From the NCBI RefSeq assembly GCF_030440595.1, contig NZ_CP047452.1, positions 620,001 to 684,000 of the forward strand: a stretch of DNA of 64,000 nt, read 5' to 3'. This document shows, in pieces, positions 52,902 to 61,692 of this stretch (position 1 is the stretch's first letter; each line of letters begins with the position of its first letter). Source of the stretch: Corynebacterium glucuronolyticum DSM 44120 (GTDB lineage Bacteria; Actinomycetota; Actinomycetes; Mycobacteriales; Mycobacteriaceae). The translations under genes and the position numbers were made by a program. A model generated the notes under the pieces. The model did no database searches. It was not told where the DNA came from and saw only the letters and a list, made by a program, of their open reading frames with translations.

Positions 52902-55493
52902 GTGTTCGGACTGTCCAAAATCTTGCGTGCCGGCGAAGGCCGGGTTGTAAAGCGACTCTCCAAGCTGGCAGACCAGGTAGTTGCCCTCGAGCCGGAATAT
53001 GCCAAGCTCACCGACGATGAGCTCAAGGCCAAGACGGAAGAATTCAAGGAGCGAATTGCAAACGGGGAGACGGTAGACGATATCCTCCTGGATGCTTTCG
53101 CCACCGCCCGTGAGGCCGCATGGCGTGTCCTTGGTCAGAAGCACTACCACGTGCAGATTATGGGTGGCCTGGCGCTCCATTACGGCAACGTAGCGGAGAT
53201 GAAAACTGGTGAAGGTAAAACCCTGACCTGTGTGCTTCCCGCATACCTCAACGCCCTCGAAGGTAAGGGCGTCCACGTGGTGACGGTGAACGATTACCTC
53301 GCCAAGCGAGACTCCGAGTGGATGGGTCGTGTTCACCGTTTCCTCGGCCTTACCACGGACGTGATTTTGTCCAACATGCGTCCCCCGGAGCGTAAGAAGG
53401 CCTATCAGGCGGATATTACTTACGGCACGAATAACGAACTCGGATTTGACTACCTGCGTGACAATATGGCACGCAGCCTCGATGACCTCGTTCAACGCGG
53501 CCACCACTACGCCATCGTCGATGAGGTCGACTCCATCCTCATTGATGAGGCGCGTACACCTCTGATTATTTCCGGTCCCGTCGATGCCACGAGTGAGTGG
53601 TACACGGCATTCGCGAGGATCGTCCCCAAGCTGAAGCGCGACATCCACTACGAAGTGGACGATCGCAAGCGCACCATCGGTGTGAAGGAAGAGGGCATCG
53701 CCGCTGTTGAGGACGAGCTCGGCGTCGACAACCTGTACGCACCAGAGCACTCCCAGCTCGTTGGCTACCTGAACAACGCCATTAAGGCGAAGGAGCTGTT
53801 CACCCGCGATAAGGACTACATCGTTCGCGATGGCGAGGTCATGATCGTGGATGAGTTCACCGGCCGTGTTCTGGACGGCCGTCGTTACAACGAGGGCATG
53901 CACCAGGCTATCGAGGCCAAAGAGGGCGTGGAGATCAAGAAGGAAAACCAGACCCTCGCCACAATTACGCTGCAGAACTACTTCCGCCTCTACGACAAGC
54001 TCGCCGGCATGACCGGTACCGCCGAGACGGAGGCCGCTGAGCTGCACCAGATTTACAAGCTGAACGTGGTGCCGATCCCGACTAACCGCCCGAACCAGCG
54101 TGAGGATCTTGTCGACCTCGTTTACAAGACCCAAGAGGCGAAGTTCGCTGCGGTCGCCGATGACATTGCAGAGTGCGTTCAACGTGGCCAGCCGGTACTT
54201 GTTGGTACCACCTCCGTGGAGCGCTCGGAGTATCTGTCTCGCTTGCTGCAGTCCCGTGGCATCCGCCACAACGTGCTGAACGCTAAGTACCACGAGAAGG
54301 AAGCCGAAATCGTCGCTCAGGCAGGCCTGCCCGGCAACATCACTGTAGCTACCAACATGGCCGGCCGTGGTACCGATATCGTGCTGGGTGGTAACCCCGA
54401 TATTCTTGCGGATATCAACCTGCGTAACCGTGGCTTTGACCCGGTTGCTAACCCGGATGAGTACCAAGCCGCTTGGGAGCCCGAGATCGAGCGCATGAAG
54501 AAGCGCACCGAGAAGTACGCGGAGAAGGTTCGCGCCGCAGGTGGCTTGTACGTGCTGGGCACCGAGCGCCACGATTCCCGCCGTATTGATAACCAGCTTC
54601 GTGGTCGTTCCGCTCGCCAGGGAGACCCGGGCAAGACCCGTTTCTACCTGTCCTTGCGCGATGACCTCATGACGCGGTTCGTCGGCCCGACCCTGGAGAA
54701 CCTCCTCAACCGTCTTAACGTTCCGGACGATGTTCCGATCGAGGATAAGATGGTCACCCGCTCGATCAAGAACGCTCAGACGCAGGTGGAGTCCCAGAAC
54801 TTCGAAATGCGTAAGAACGTGCTCAAGTACGACGAGGTGATGAACGAGCAGCGCAAGGTGATCTACCGCGAGCGCCGCGATATTCTTGAGGGCCGCGATC
54901 TGGAAGAGCAGATTCGCGAGTTCATGAACGAAACCATCTCCGCGTACGTCCACGGCGCTACCCGCGAAGGCTACCTGGAAGACTGGGACCTGGACGAGCT
55001 GTGGACTGCCCTTTCTCGCCTCTACGGGCCGACTTTCAGCTGGAAGGATCTCGTTGAGGGGTCCCAGTACGGTGCACCAGGCGAGCTGTCTGCGAAGGAT
55101 TTGGAGAAAGCCCTTATCGCTGACGCAAGCGCACAGTACGACAATCTTGAGGAAGCAGTCTCCATCATCGGTGGGGAAGAGCAGATGCGCAGCATTGAGC
55201 GCATGGTTATCCTCGGTGTGATCGACCAGAAGTGGCGTGAACATCTCTATGAGATGGACTACCTCAAGGAAGGCATTGGACTCCGTGCTATGGCTCAGCG
55301 CGACCCGCTGGTGGAGTACCAGAAGGAAGGTGGCGACATGTTCCGCGCCATGAAGGATGCCATCAAGGAGGAGACCGTCCGCCAGCTGTTCCTGCTCCGT
55401 GCGCAGATCATGCCGCAGGTGCGTGCAGCCCAGGAAGCCGCAGCCGCTGCAGAGCAACAGCAGTCAGAGGCTAACGGTCAGGTCACCGACTAG
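52902..55493 (+). CDS. secA: Preprotein translocase ATPase SecA1
   Basis: An 863-residue SecA motor that drives Sec export. The N-terminal DEAD motor has [14 protein letters not shown] (Walker A) and [16 protein letters not shown] (Walker B). The second motor domain has [15 protein letters not shown], and the C-terminal scaffold region HSD is [18 protein letters not shown]. The extreme C-terminal zinc module is absent, and the tail is a Gln/Ala-rich [13 protein letters not shown]. The GTG at 52902 has an AAAGG about 15 bases upstream. It is near hpf as usual in this group. Confidence 0.97.
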   Translation: MFGLSKILRAGEGRVVKRLSKLADQVVALEPEYAKLTDDELKAKTEEFKERIANGETVDDILLDAFATAREAAWRVLGQKHYHVQIMGGLALHYGNVAEMKTGEGKTLTCVLPAYLNALEGKGVHVVTVNDYLAKRDSEWMGRVHRFLGLTTDVILSNMRPPERKKAYQADITYGTNNELGFDYLRDNMARSLDDLVQRGHHYAIVDEVDSILIDEARTPLIISGPVDATSEWYTAFARIVPKLKRDIHYEVDDRKRTIGVKEEGIAAVEDELGVDNLYAPEHSQLVGYLNNAIKAKELFTRDKDYIVRDGEVMIVDEFTGRVLDGRRYNEGMHQAIEAKEGVEIKKENQTLATITLQNYFRLYDKLAGMTGTAETEAAELHQIYKLNVVPIPTNRPNQREDLVDLVYKTQEAKFAAVADDIAECVQRGQPVLVGTTSVERSEYLSRLLQSRGIRHNVLNAKYHEKEAEIVAQAGLPGNITVATNMAGRGTDIVLGGNPDILADINLRNRGFDPVANPDEYQAAWEPEIERMKKRTEKYAEKVRAAGGLYVLGTERHDSRRIDNQLRGRSARQGDPGKTRFYLSLRDDLMTRFVGPTLENLLNRLNVPDDVPIEDKMVTRSIKNAQTQVESQNFEMRKNVLKYDEVMNEQRKVIYRERRDILEGRDLEEQIREFMNETISAYVHGATREGYLEDWDLDELWTALSRLYGPTFSWKDLVEGSQYGAPGELSAKDLEKALIADASAQYDNLEEAVSIIGGEEQMRSIERMVILGVIDQKWREHLYEMDYLKEGIGLRAMAQRDPLVEYQKEGGDMFRAMKDAIKEETVRQLFLLRAQIMPQVRAAQEAAAAAEQQQSEANGQVTD

Positions 55494-55509
55494 TTCTAGC
55501 TGAATACAC

Positions 55510-55543
55510 AAGTCCTCGTGGTTGATGCCACGAGGACTTTTTC
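55510..55543 (+). terminator. Terminator after secA
   Basis: A 12-bp stem AAGTCCTCGTGG / CCACGAGGACTT with loop TTGATG is followed by T residues. Confidence 0.92.
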
Positions 55544-55590
55544 ACTTGGCTTGCATGCCTCTGATTCGATGCGGGTGGGGGGCGAAAAGC

Positions 55591-55656
55591 GAGCAATAAA
55601 GGGGAGATTGCCGAGCAATAAAGGGGAGATTGCCGAGCAATAAAGGGGAGATTGCG
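55591..55656. repeat. Tandem repeat, 3 x 22 bp
   Basis: Three head-to-tail copies of a 22-bp unit, GAGCAATAAAGGGGAGATTG plus CC/CG, lie between secA and the next gene; the three differ only at the last base. Confidence 0.95.
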
Positions 55657-55684
55657 ATTTACGCTGCAGAACCGGTGTTTGTCC

Positions 55685-56272
55685 TTAGAAAAGCCGGAAC
55701 GTGTGCAGTTCGCAGGGTCCGTTCGGGATGAGCTCTCGCACCGCTGCGATGAAGCTGTAGTTCACCCCGGAAGCGCGGATGCTGCCGTGGGCGAAACCCG
55801 TGCTGCATAGCGCTGTGCGTTGCGCGTGCGTCAATGTGGCCGCGGAGGTGCTTCCCGCTGTTTGAACCTGCAGGCACACACTCCCCGTAGGTGAGGCATC
55901 CTTTGCCTCCGGGGTCGCTCGTGTGGTGGCAAAAACGTGTTCATCCATCCGGGTAGCGCACCATTCCTCTTCTGTGTACGGGATCTGTGGGCCTGCGGTG
56001 AAGTGAAGGGCATCTATTGAAACGTGGTATGCCCGTGGCAGCGACTGGCGCAGTGAGGCGAGCGAACGTCGTGCTGCTGCTGAGAATTTGCTGTCATTAC
56101 TAGGCGGCAATGCGTATTTTTCTAGCGCGATTTGGATCCCCCGTGTGATAAAGAAACGGGCTGCCTTTTCGCAGTTACCCTGTGTTTTTTTCGCTTCTTC
56201 ACGGTGGCGTGGTTGAGGATCCCGTGCGTAGGTTTGTAGGATTCGGTACCCTGCCATTGGTGTTAGTGTCAT
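55685..56272 (-). CDS. Hypothetical protein
   Basis: A 195-residue minus-strand frame beginning MTLTPMAGYRILQTYARDPQ. It has no transmembrane segment, signal or recognised domain. The Ala/Thr/Arg-rich middle and the last part (FAHGSIRASGVNYSFIAAVR) do not resemble any family I know. The frame continues upstream to 56344, but the ATG at 56272 gives the natural start. Weak ribosome-binding evidence and composition different from its neighbours make this a low-confidence gene, possibly recently acquired or spurious. Confidence 0.45.
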   Translation of the reverse strand: MTLTPMAGYRILQTYARDPQPRHREEAKKTQGNCEKAARFFITRGIQIALEKYALPPSNDSKFSAAARRSLASLRQSLPRAYHVSIDALHFTAGPQIPYTEEEWCATRMDEHVFATTRATPEAKDASPTGSVCLQVQTAGSTSAATLTHAQRTALCSTGFAHGSIRASGVNYSFIAAVRELIPNGPCELHTFRLF

Positions 56273-56422
56273 GTTTGCCCTCCCGAGGAATGTGTAAACT
56301 ACTATCGCACGAAGGAACTGCCCTCGCTGGGTAACTACCCCCATGGGGGCGGATGCCTCGTTACGGGCGTGTAACTTTTATAGGACCAACATAAATCACA
56401 GTGAAAGAGAGATGATTGCACC

Positions 56423-56833
56423 GTGCGTGGAATGATCGTGGACTACGTCGGCGTTCTTGATGAGGACGCTGAGACCCAGCGTCGCTGGCGCCAGCTCTTC
56501 GAGGCAGCGCGCAAGGAGGGCGTAGCCCTCGGCATCCTGTCGAACGATCCGGGCGGCCCCGGTGCGGAGGCTATCCGCGAGTGGGAGTACAAGGGCATCG
56601 TCGATGCCGTTATCCTGTCTGGCGAGGTTGGCGCGGAGAAGCCGACTCAGGAAGCATTCCAGGCTGCTGCAGATGCCCTTGATCTGCCGATCAATGATTG
56701 CGTCCTTGTCGATGATTCAATCATCAATGTTCGCGGTGCTGTGGAAGCTGGCATGGTTGGTGTGTACTACCAGCAGTTCGATCGCGCAGTGGTGGAGATC
56801 ACCGGGCTGTTTGATATTGACGGTGAATTTTAA
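56423..56833 (+). CDS. HAD-superfamily protein with altered motif I
   Basis: A 136-residue HAD-like protein. Motif I reads VDYVGVLDED, where phosphatases have DxDGT/V, so the nucleophile Asp is kept but the second, acid-base Asp is Val. Motif II/III appear as ILSNDPGG and EKPTQEAFQAAADAL, and the motif IV Asp pair as VLVDDSIINVRGA. Without the second Asp ordinary phosphatase activity is unlikely, so it may bind a ligand or use another chemistry. The start (GTG at 56423) follows directly from the conserved beginning, and its end overlaps the next ATG by one base. Confidence 0.75.
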   Translation: MRGMIVDYVGVLDEDAETQRRWRQLFEAARKEGVALGILSNDPGGPGAEAIREWEYKGIVDAVILSGEVGAEKPTQEAFQAAADALDLPINDCVLVDDSIINVRGAVEAGMVGVYYQQFDRAVVEITGLFDIDGEF

Positions 56834-57339
56834 TGCGCGTCTATATCCCCGCAACCTTCTCCATGCTGCAGAACCTGTCCGAGACGGGTGTCCTCTCTGC
56901 GCGGGCGGGGTGGGGCTTCGCTGTCACGCCGGCTTTGACGGAATTTTTCACCTCTGGTGACGAGGAAGAGATTGCGGACGTGGCCTTTACTGAGGCTTCC
57001 CGTGCCTCCATCCGTCTTCTTGCCATCGGTGATCAGGAGCGTTTCCCGCACCGGCGTGTTGTCGTCTCTGTGGACCTGCCGGATGAACAGGTGACGTCCA
57101 CACCCGACAATGGCGAGGCCGTGGTGAAACTGTCACCCGCTCAGGTGAGCCTCGACCAGGTTGCCGCTGTACATGTGGATACGGAGGCAAACGAGGAGGC
57201 GACCGCGAAGGCTGTTGAGCTTATCGACGCTGCCGACCTAGGAGACGAGGACGCAGAGCTTGCTGTGGGAGACGCAGAAGATAACTTCCTCGCTTGGTAC
57301 GATCCCTCGGAACTCAACGCCTTAACGCAGCTGTTGTAG
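56833..57339 (+). CDS. DUF6912 family protein
   Basis: A 168-residue cytosolic protein, MRVYIPATFSMLQNL at the start, of the actinobacterial DUF6912 family, which is found beside this HAD protein in other corynebacteria and mycobacteria. The core has alpha/beta segments (RVVVSVDLPDEQV, QVAAVHVDTEANEEA), but no catalytic residues can be named. Its ATG overlaps the stop of the HAD gene, so the two are co-translated. It ends 26 bases inside the convergent ABC permease gene. Confidence 0.8.
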   Translation: MRVYIPATFSMLQNLSETGVLSARAGWGFAVTPALTEFFTSGDEEEIADVAFTEASRASIRLLAIGDQERFPHRRVVVSVDLPDEQVTSTPDNGEAVVKLSPAQVSLDQVAAVHVDTEANEEATAKAVELIDAADLGDEDAELAVGDAEDNFLAWYDPSELNALTQLL

Positions 57340-58162
57340 CTAGTACGGTGACGAACACCAGACCACTCACCACGGCGAGCGTGGGTGCAGTCGCAAGGTC
57401 GCAGAGATAGGACAGCGCAAATCCGATAGTGGCGTTCAGCGCTGCGATGAAAGCCGTCCATGTGAATGTGGAGGTAAGAGTCGGCGCAAAAAGGATAGCC
57501 GTGGCCGCCGGACAGATCATAAAAGCGACAACGAGGATAGATCCTGCGACTGAGAACGCCGTCACGACAGTGGCTGCAATGAGCACCATGAACGCTATCT
57601 CCGTCCGGTGCACGGGAAAACCGATGGACATGGTGTGAGCCCGGTCAAACGTAGCCGCCGCGAGGATGCGGCCCGCAACCGCGAGAAAAATACAGAAAAT
57701 TCCTAACATCCCCAGCTGGATCCACATGTCACAGGGCCCGAGGTCGATTGTCCGCATGATGAGATGGTTGGTGCTCAGGGCGAGCAAGTTAAGATCGCCG
57801 GCGAGAACCGTTTCTCCAGACACCCCGACTCCGGAAAACACAGTGGATAACAAGAGCACACCGATGGCAAAAATGGCGGGGAAGATGATGCCCTGATCGG
57901 CATCACCGAGGAGAAATCCACGAGAGCGGAGCTCGTGAGAAACCCAGACAACGATGAGTCCGAGTCCCGTTGCCGTGAGTGTCATGACGGGGCTGTGAAG
58001 TGAGCCTGTCAGCGCGACACCGATGACGATTCCGGGGAGGACGGCGTGTGACAAAGCGTCGATAAGCATGGACTGGCCGCGTAACACGATGAAGACACCG
58101 GGGATGGCGCAGGCCTCCGCAGTGACGAGACTGAGCAGGAAAAGGGAAACAGCGAAGCTCAT
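57314..58162 (-). CDS. Metal ABC transporter permease 2
   Basis: A 282-residue ABC-3-family permease with about eight transmembrane segments, part of a zinc/manganese-type importer. The start is the ATG at 58162 (MSFAVSLFLLSL); the frame is open much further upstream through the other permease, but those residues are not coding. The family motif is ALSHAVLPGIVIGVALTG. It is the last gene of the SBP-ATPase-permease-permease operon and overlaps the previous permease by four bases. Confidence 0.88.
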   Translation of the reverse strand: MSFAVSLFLLSLVTAEACAIPGVFIVLRGQSMLIDALSHAVLPGIVIGVALTGSLHSPVMTLTATGLGLIVVWVSHELRSRGFLLGDADQGIIFPAIFAIGVLLLSTVFSGVGVSGETVLAGDLNLLALSTNHLIMRTIDLGPCDMWIQLGMLGIFCIFLAVAGRILAAATFDRAHTMSIGFPVHRTEIAFMVLIAATVVTAFSVAGSILVVAFMICPAATAILFAPTLTSTFTWTAFIAALNATIGFALSYLCDLATAPTLAVVSGLVFVTVLATTAALRR

Positions 58163-59037
58163 GCCAGCGCCCCTCTCCGACGGAGAGCCACACGGGCGCT
58201 CAGCGATGCGAGGAAGCACAGGAACAGGATGAGGACGACGACGGGTCCTGTCGGCACCTTGCCTAGACAGATGGAAATGTAGGCTCCGGCTGCGCCAGAG
58301 ACCGCTCCGACGAGGGCAGAGCGGATGACCATCGAGGACAGCGTCTGCGAGAACCACCCTACCGTTGCTGATGGAAGAATCGTGAAAGCAACCATCAGGA
58401 TCATTCCTACAGCCTTGATGCCACTGACAATGGCGACTGCGGGGATGGCGAACAAGAGTGGCTCGAGGAGCGCAGGGCTGAAACCCATTGCGCGGGCGGC
58501 TGCGGGGTCGAAAATGAGGAGAGAAAACTCCTTCCACAGCGCCGTCACAAGGACAAGAAGGATGCCCGCAATGACCGCGATGACGGTGATATCTGACATC
58601 CGCGCCGTTGCTGCATTGCCCAGAATGTACTGCCCGAGAGATGCTCTGCCGGCCAGGGGAGTGGAATTGAGGAGGTTGAGGATCACCATTGCTCCTCCGT
58701 AGAAGAGGGAGAGTGTGACCGCCATAGCTGCATCCCCGCCGAGCCTTGTCGAGCGAGTAATGAGGCCTGTTAGACCGACAGCAAGGACACCGGAAATCGC
58801 GGCACCTACGATGAGGAGAGGGGTAGCAGGCGTGCCGGAGAAAACTGCGACTATGACGAAGGTAATCACGATCCCAAGCAAGCAGGAATGCCCAACCACA
58901 TCGGAGATAAGCGACTGCCCGCGGAGGTAGAGGAAGCAGCCGAATGCACCTGTCAGCCCACCCACGAGTACGCAAACCGTAAATGTGGTGAAAAAACCGT
59001 ACGTGCCGAGGAATTCCCCGGGAGAAAGAATACTCAC
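58159..59037 (-). CDS. Metal ABC transporter permease 1
   Basis: A 292-residue ABC-3-family membrane permease with about eight hydrophobic segments. The ATPase-docking loop includes SLISDVVGHSCLLGI and AAARAMGF. It overlaps both neighbours by four bases, so the permeases and the ATPase are co-translated. Two different permeases in one operon suggest a heterodimeric channel, like manganese importers. The metal cannot be set from the permease alone. Confidence 0.88.
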   Translation of the reverse strand: MSILSPGEFLGTYGFFTTFTVCVLVGGLTGAFGCFLYLRGQSLISDVVGHSCLLGIVITFVIVAVFSGTPATPLLIVGAAISGVLAVGLTGLITRSTRLGGDAAMAVTLSLFYGGAMVILNLLNSTPLAGRASLGQYILGNAATARMSDITVIAVIAGILLVLVTALWKEFSLLIFDPAAARAMGFSPALLEPLLFAIPAVAIVSGIKAVGMILMVAFTILPSATVGWFSQTLSSMVIRSALVGAVSGAAGAYISICLGKVPTGPVVVLILFLCFLASLSARVALRRRGALA

Positions 59038-59876
59038 GGGTGCACCCCCTTATCGGCGACTCCCAGGGGGATTTCGCAGGCTCGAGGAGTGGTCGACTGG
59101 GCCGGCTGCCTGTGTGTGTCGGCCAGGAGCGAAGGCGCATCGAGTGCATCGCCGCGCAGAGCGTATGCGCGCGCAATATTGTCGACGGTGACAACGTCAT
59201 CGATGGGGCCCGAACACATCACATGCCCCTGAGAAAGCAGCGTCGCTGTGTCGCAGAACGAGGAAATGGAGGCGAGGTCGTGGTGAACGACGAGGACAGT
59301 TGTCCCGGCTGCAGCAAGGCTCTGTAGCGCCTGCCGAATGATCTGCTCGCTGTGGATATCTACGCCGGCAAATGGTTCATCCATGAGCGCAACTGTTGGT
59401 TGCGCAGCGAGGAGCCGGGCGACAAATACGCGCTGCTTTTGGCCACCGGATAGTGCAGATATGTGACGGTCAGAAAGGTCGGATAGGCCAACTGTGGCAA
59501 GGCACGCTTGGGCGCGTGACTTCTCCCTCTTGCCAGGGCGACGTAGCCATCCCAGGCGCCCGTAGGTGCCCATGAGGGCGACATCTTTGACGCGGGCTGG
59601 GAAATTCCAATCAACTCCAGCCGCTTGGGGCATGTATGCTACGCATTCCCGGACTGCTGACAGTGACGTGCCGAGGAATCGGATCTCGCCCTGCGTCACA
59701 GAAACATGCCCCATGAGAGCCTTGAGAAGTGTTGATTTTCCGGAACCGTTCGGTCCGATGATGGCATGGATGGCTCCCGATTGGACGCTCATATCGGCGT
59801 TGATGAGAGCCTGGACGGGACCGTATGTCGCGGTGACGGCGGTTGCCTGAACTGCAGGATGGCTAGAGCATTTCAC
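59034..59876 (-). CDS. Metal ABC transporter ATPase
   Basis: A 280-residue ATP-binding subunit of a zinc/manganese importer. Walker A is GPNGSGKSTLLKAL, the signature is LSGGQKQRVFVARLL, Walker B is VALMDEPFAGVD, and the switch His is in VVHHDLASI. The GTG at 59876 has an AAAAAGGAAAAG ribosome-binding site; the longer frame to 59993 runs through intergenic repeats. It is separated from the binding-protein gene by a 173-base gap with a 17-bp repeat. Confidence 0.9.
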   Translation of the reverse strand: MKCSSHPAVQATAVTATYGPVQALINADMSVQSGAIHAIIGPNGSGKSTLLKALMGHVSVTQGEIRFLGTSLSAVRECVAYMPQAAGVDWNFPARVKDVALMGTYGRLGWLRRPGKREKSRAQACLATVGLSDLSDRHISALSGGQKQRVFVARLLAAQPTVALMDEPFAGVDIHSEQIIRQALQSLAAAGTTVLVVHHDLASISSFCDTATLLSQGHVMCSGPIDDVVTVDNIARAYALRGDALDAPSLLADTHRQPAQSTTPRACEIPLGVADKGVHP

Positions 59877-59956
59877 GTGCTTTTCCTTTTTCGTAACCTC
59901 CGAACCCCTCTCCTCACAAAGCTGTACGTCGCTACCTCTCTGGAGGCGGAGGTAGC

Positions 59957-60017
59957 CACCCGGGTGGAGATAGCACCCGGGTGGAGATAGCACCCGGGTG
60001 GAGATAGCACCCGGGCA
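59957..60017. repeat. 17-bp repeat with palindromic core inside the metal-transport operon
   Basis: Three full units of CACCCGGGTGGAGATAG, then a partial fourth (CACCCGGGCA), lie between the binding-protein gene and the ATPase gene. Each unit contains the palindrome CACCCGGGTG. Confidence 0.9.
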
Positions 60018-60049
60018 GGGGTAGAACGGGGGAGGAGAATGTGGGGCTG

Positions 60050-60991
60050 TTAGGACAGTGCGGACGCTATGGCATCAATGTTGTGCCTGAAGGCTCCTAT
60101 GTAGGTATCGACCGGTGCCTGTTCGCCGAGGGTGTCCGCGTAAAGAACATCATCAGAGATTGTGACGTCACCACCCTTTGCGCGGACGGAATCCTGGAGG
60201 TGGCGGATCACCTCGGGGTTCTTGAGGTTGTCCTGGAAGACCACTTTGACCTTGTGGTCGACGATCGTTTGGGCGAGCTCGTCCATCGCTTGCGCGGACA
60301 TTTCCGATTCAGACGAGACGAAATCTGTGGCTAGAACTTCTAGGTTAAAGGTGGCCCCGAGGTAGTTGAATGCATCGTGCCCGGTAATGAGGAACCGCTT
60401 ATCGGCGGGAACGTCCTTGAGCTTTTCCTTTCCGTACTGCTCAAGCTGGGCAATCTGCTCGGTGTAGGTCTTGGCGTTGGCGGCATATTCATCCGCGTGT
60501 GGTGCATCGATGGTTGCGAGCTTGTCGGCGATTGCGTTGACCGTGGTGATCCAGTTGTCGGGGGAGTTCCATACGTGCGGATCGTGGCCTTCGATTTTTC
60601 CGTCCTCCTCCCAGGGGAGGAGGTTTTCCTCGCTAATTGCTTCCGCAGCAGGCAGGGATCGGGCCCCCAATTTGTCGAACTGGTCCATCATCTTGTGCTC
60701 CATATCGTGGCTGGTCCATACCATGAGGTCGGCCTTCTCGATTTTCTGAACATCGGTGCTTGTCAGCGCTTGCGTGTGGGGATCGCCGCCAGGTTTGACG
60801 AGGGTGGTTACCTGTGCTTCGGGCGCGATGTTGCGGACTGCGTCGGCGAGGTAGCCAGTGGATGCAACGACTGTGAGTGCATCGGTGGAAGCCTGTGCCT
60901 GTGTGTCGGTGCTTTCAACGCTGCACGCGGTCAGGTTGGCAACGGTTGCCAGGGCGACACCGGCGGCTACCAGCTTGTGAATGAGTGACAT
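60050..60991 (-). CDS. Metal-binding lipoprotein of the ABC importer
   Basis: A 313-residue cluster A-I solute-binding protein (ZnuA/MntA/PsaA class) anchored by a lipobox, VANLTACSV (Cys near residue 23). Metal ligands are suggested by GGDPHT, EGHDPHVWNSPDN, TGHDAFNYLG and the late DDVLYADTLG. The His-rich loop expected of zinc-specific ZnuA is absent, which hints at manganese or a broader metal. It is the first gene of the operon. The upstream region (61074-61212) has a DtxR-like box and a 13-bp inverted repeat. Confidence 0.88.
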   Translation of the reverse strand: MSLIHKLVAAGVALATVANLTACSVESTDTQAQASTDALTVVASTGYLADAVRNIAPEAQVTTLVKPGGDPHTQALTSTDVQKIEKADLMVWTSHDMEHKMMDQFDKLGARSLPAAEAISEENLLPWEEDGKIEGHDPHVWNSPDNWITTVNAIADKLATIDAPHADEYAANAKTYTEQIAQLEQYGKEKLKDVPADKRFLITGHDAFNYLGATFNLEVLATDFVSSESEMSAQAMDELAQTIVDHKVKVVFQDNLKNPEVIRHLQDSVRAKGGDVTISDDVLYADTLGEQAPVDTYIGAFRHNIDAIASALS

Positions 60992-61073
60992 GTCCCTACC
61001 TCTCTGGTGAAGGCTCTGCCGGGAAAAGCAGAGTTAAAAGTTGCGAAACTGAAAGTTCAATACATCGAATAGG

Positions 61074-61092
61074 GTAGGGTGGGCTAACTTCC
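61074..61092. promoter_or_regulatory. DtxR/IdeR-like box upstream of metal importer
   Basis: GTAGGGTGGGCTAACTTCC matches 13 of 19 positions of the DtxR consensus TTAGGTTAGGCTAACCTAA, including the core GGCTAAC. The importer may thus be regulated by iron or manganese, but 13/19 is only moderate. Confidence 0.4.
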
Positions 61093-61104
61093 TAATGCGA
61101 GTAC

Positions 61105-61212
61105 ATTTTCATTAAGGACTGCCCCTAAGGGGGTACTCTTGCGTCTTCTGCGTGGGTAGGTGGACGTTATCTAAAAATTTCTAAAAGCCATTTTCGGATC
61201 CTTAATGAAAAT
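61105..61212. promoter_or_regulatory. 13-bp perfect inverted repeat pair upstream of metal importer
   Basis: ATTTTCATTAAGG (61105-61117) and CCTTAATGAAAAT (61200-61212) are exact reverse complements 82 bases apart. Between them is a GAGTAC/GTACTC pair (starting 61100 and ending about 61138). Spaced operators for a metal-responsive regulator are possible. Confidence 0.55.
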
Positions 61213-61345
61213 AAATCCTGTTAAATGAGGGTTGAATCCGGCGACCGTGCAGGCAGACGTGTGGCGACCAGGACGCCGGAGAAGCCACCAACACACTCTC
61301 CCCGCCAACGGGTGTGGCTCACAGAGAAGGACTCACAAGTGCTGC

Positions 61346-61457
61346 GAAAGGGGCACGCAGCGAATGAGAAAGTGGCACACAGGGGGATATGAAATTGGCG
61401 CACAAGGGGAAGGGCCAGGGGCACGCAGAGAATAGGAAAGGGGCACGCAAAAGATGG
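61346..61457. repeat. Tandem repeat, 5 units of 22-23 bp (degenerate)
   Basis: Units start at 61346, 61368, 61391, 61413 and 61436 and share the form GAAAGGGGCACGCAxxxAATG, with substitutions. The region is between the metal importer and rsgA. Confidence 0.85.
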
Positions 61458-61692
61458 GACAGAGGCCTGAGGGTAACCACCGTAGAGAGAAAAGATCGAA
61501 GCCAGGAGCGGGAAAAGAAAACAAAGGTCGGTGTTAGGGAGGCCGAAGTGCTATTGCGGGCCGCGACCAGTGAACCGGGCGCCGAGAGTGGGGCGTGGGC
61601 ATGGCAAGCAACGCGCGAAGGGGAAGAAGGAAAGCACCGTCGCCATTGGCTCCGGCAACTGCCTGCCACGAACGCTTGAATCGAGGGGCTGC

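Larger units (their letters stand above)
60992..61692. other. Intergenic region: metal-operon control region and repeats
   Basis: The 701 bases between the binding-protein start and the rsgA end contain, in order, the metal-responsive candidate sites listed separately and a 5-unit degenerate tandem repeat. The remainder is purine-rich, with long open but low-complexity frames that I do not consider genes. Confidence 0.6.

Noticed and set aside
52731..55457. A 908-codon minus-strand open frame opposite secA
   Set aside because: It is the antisense shadow of a highly conserved gene with strong third-position bias; its translation resembles no protein family, and no start signal is seen.
57314..59200. 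A 628-residue fusion of both metal permeases
   Set aside because: Only the last 282 residues look like a permease; the earlier part is the other permease read out of frame. The normal start is ATG 58162.
61389..61679. A 96-codon Lys/Arg-rich plus-strand frame
   Set aside because: It overlaps the tandem repeat, has low-complexity composition and no ribosome-binding site.
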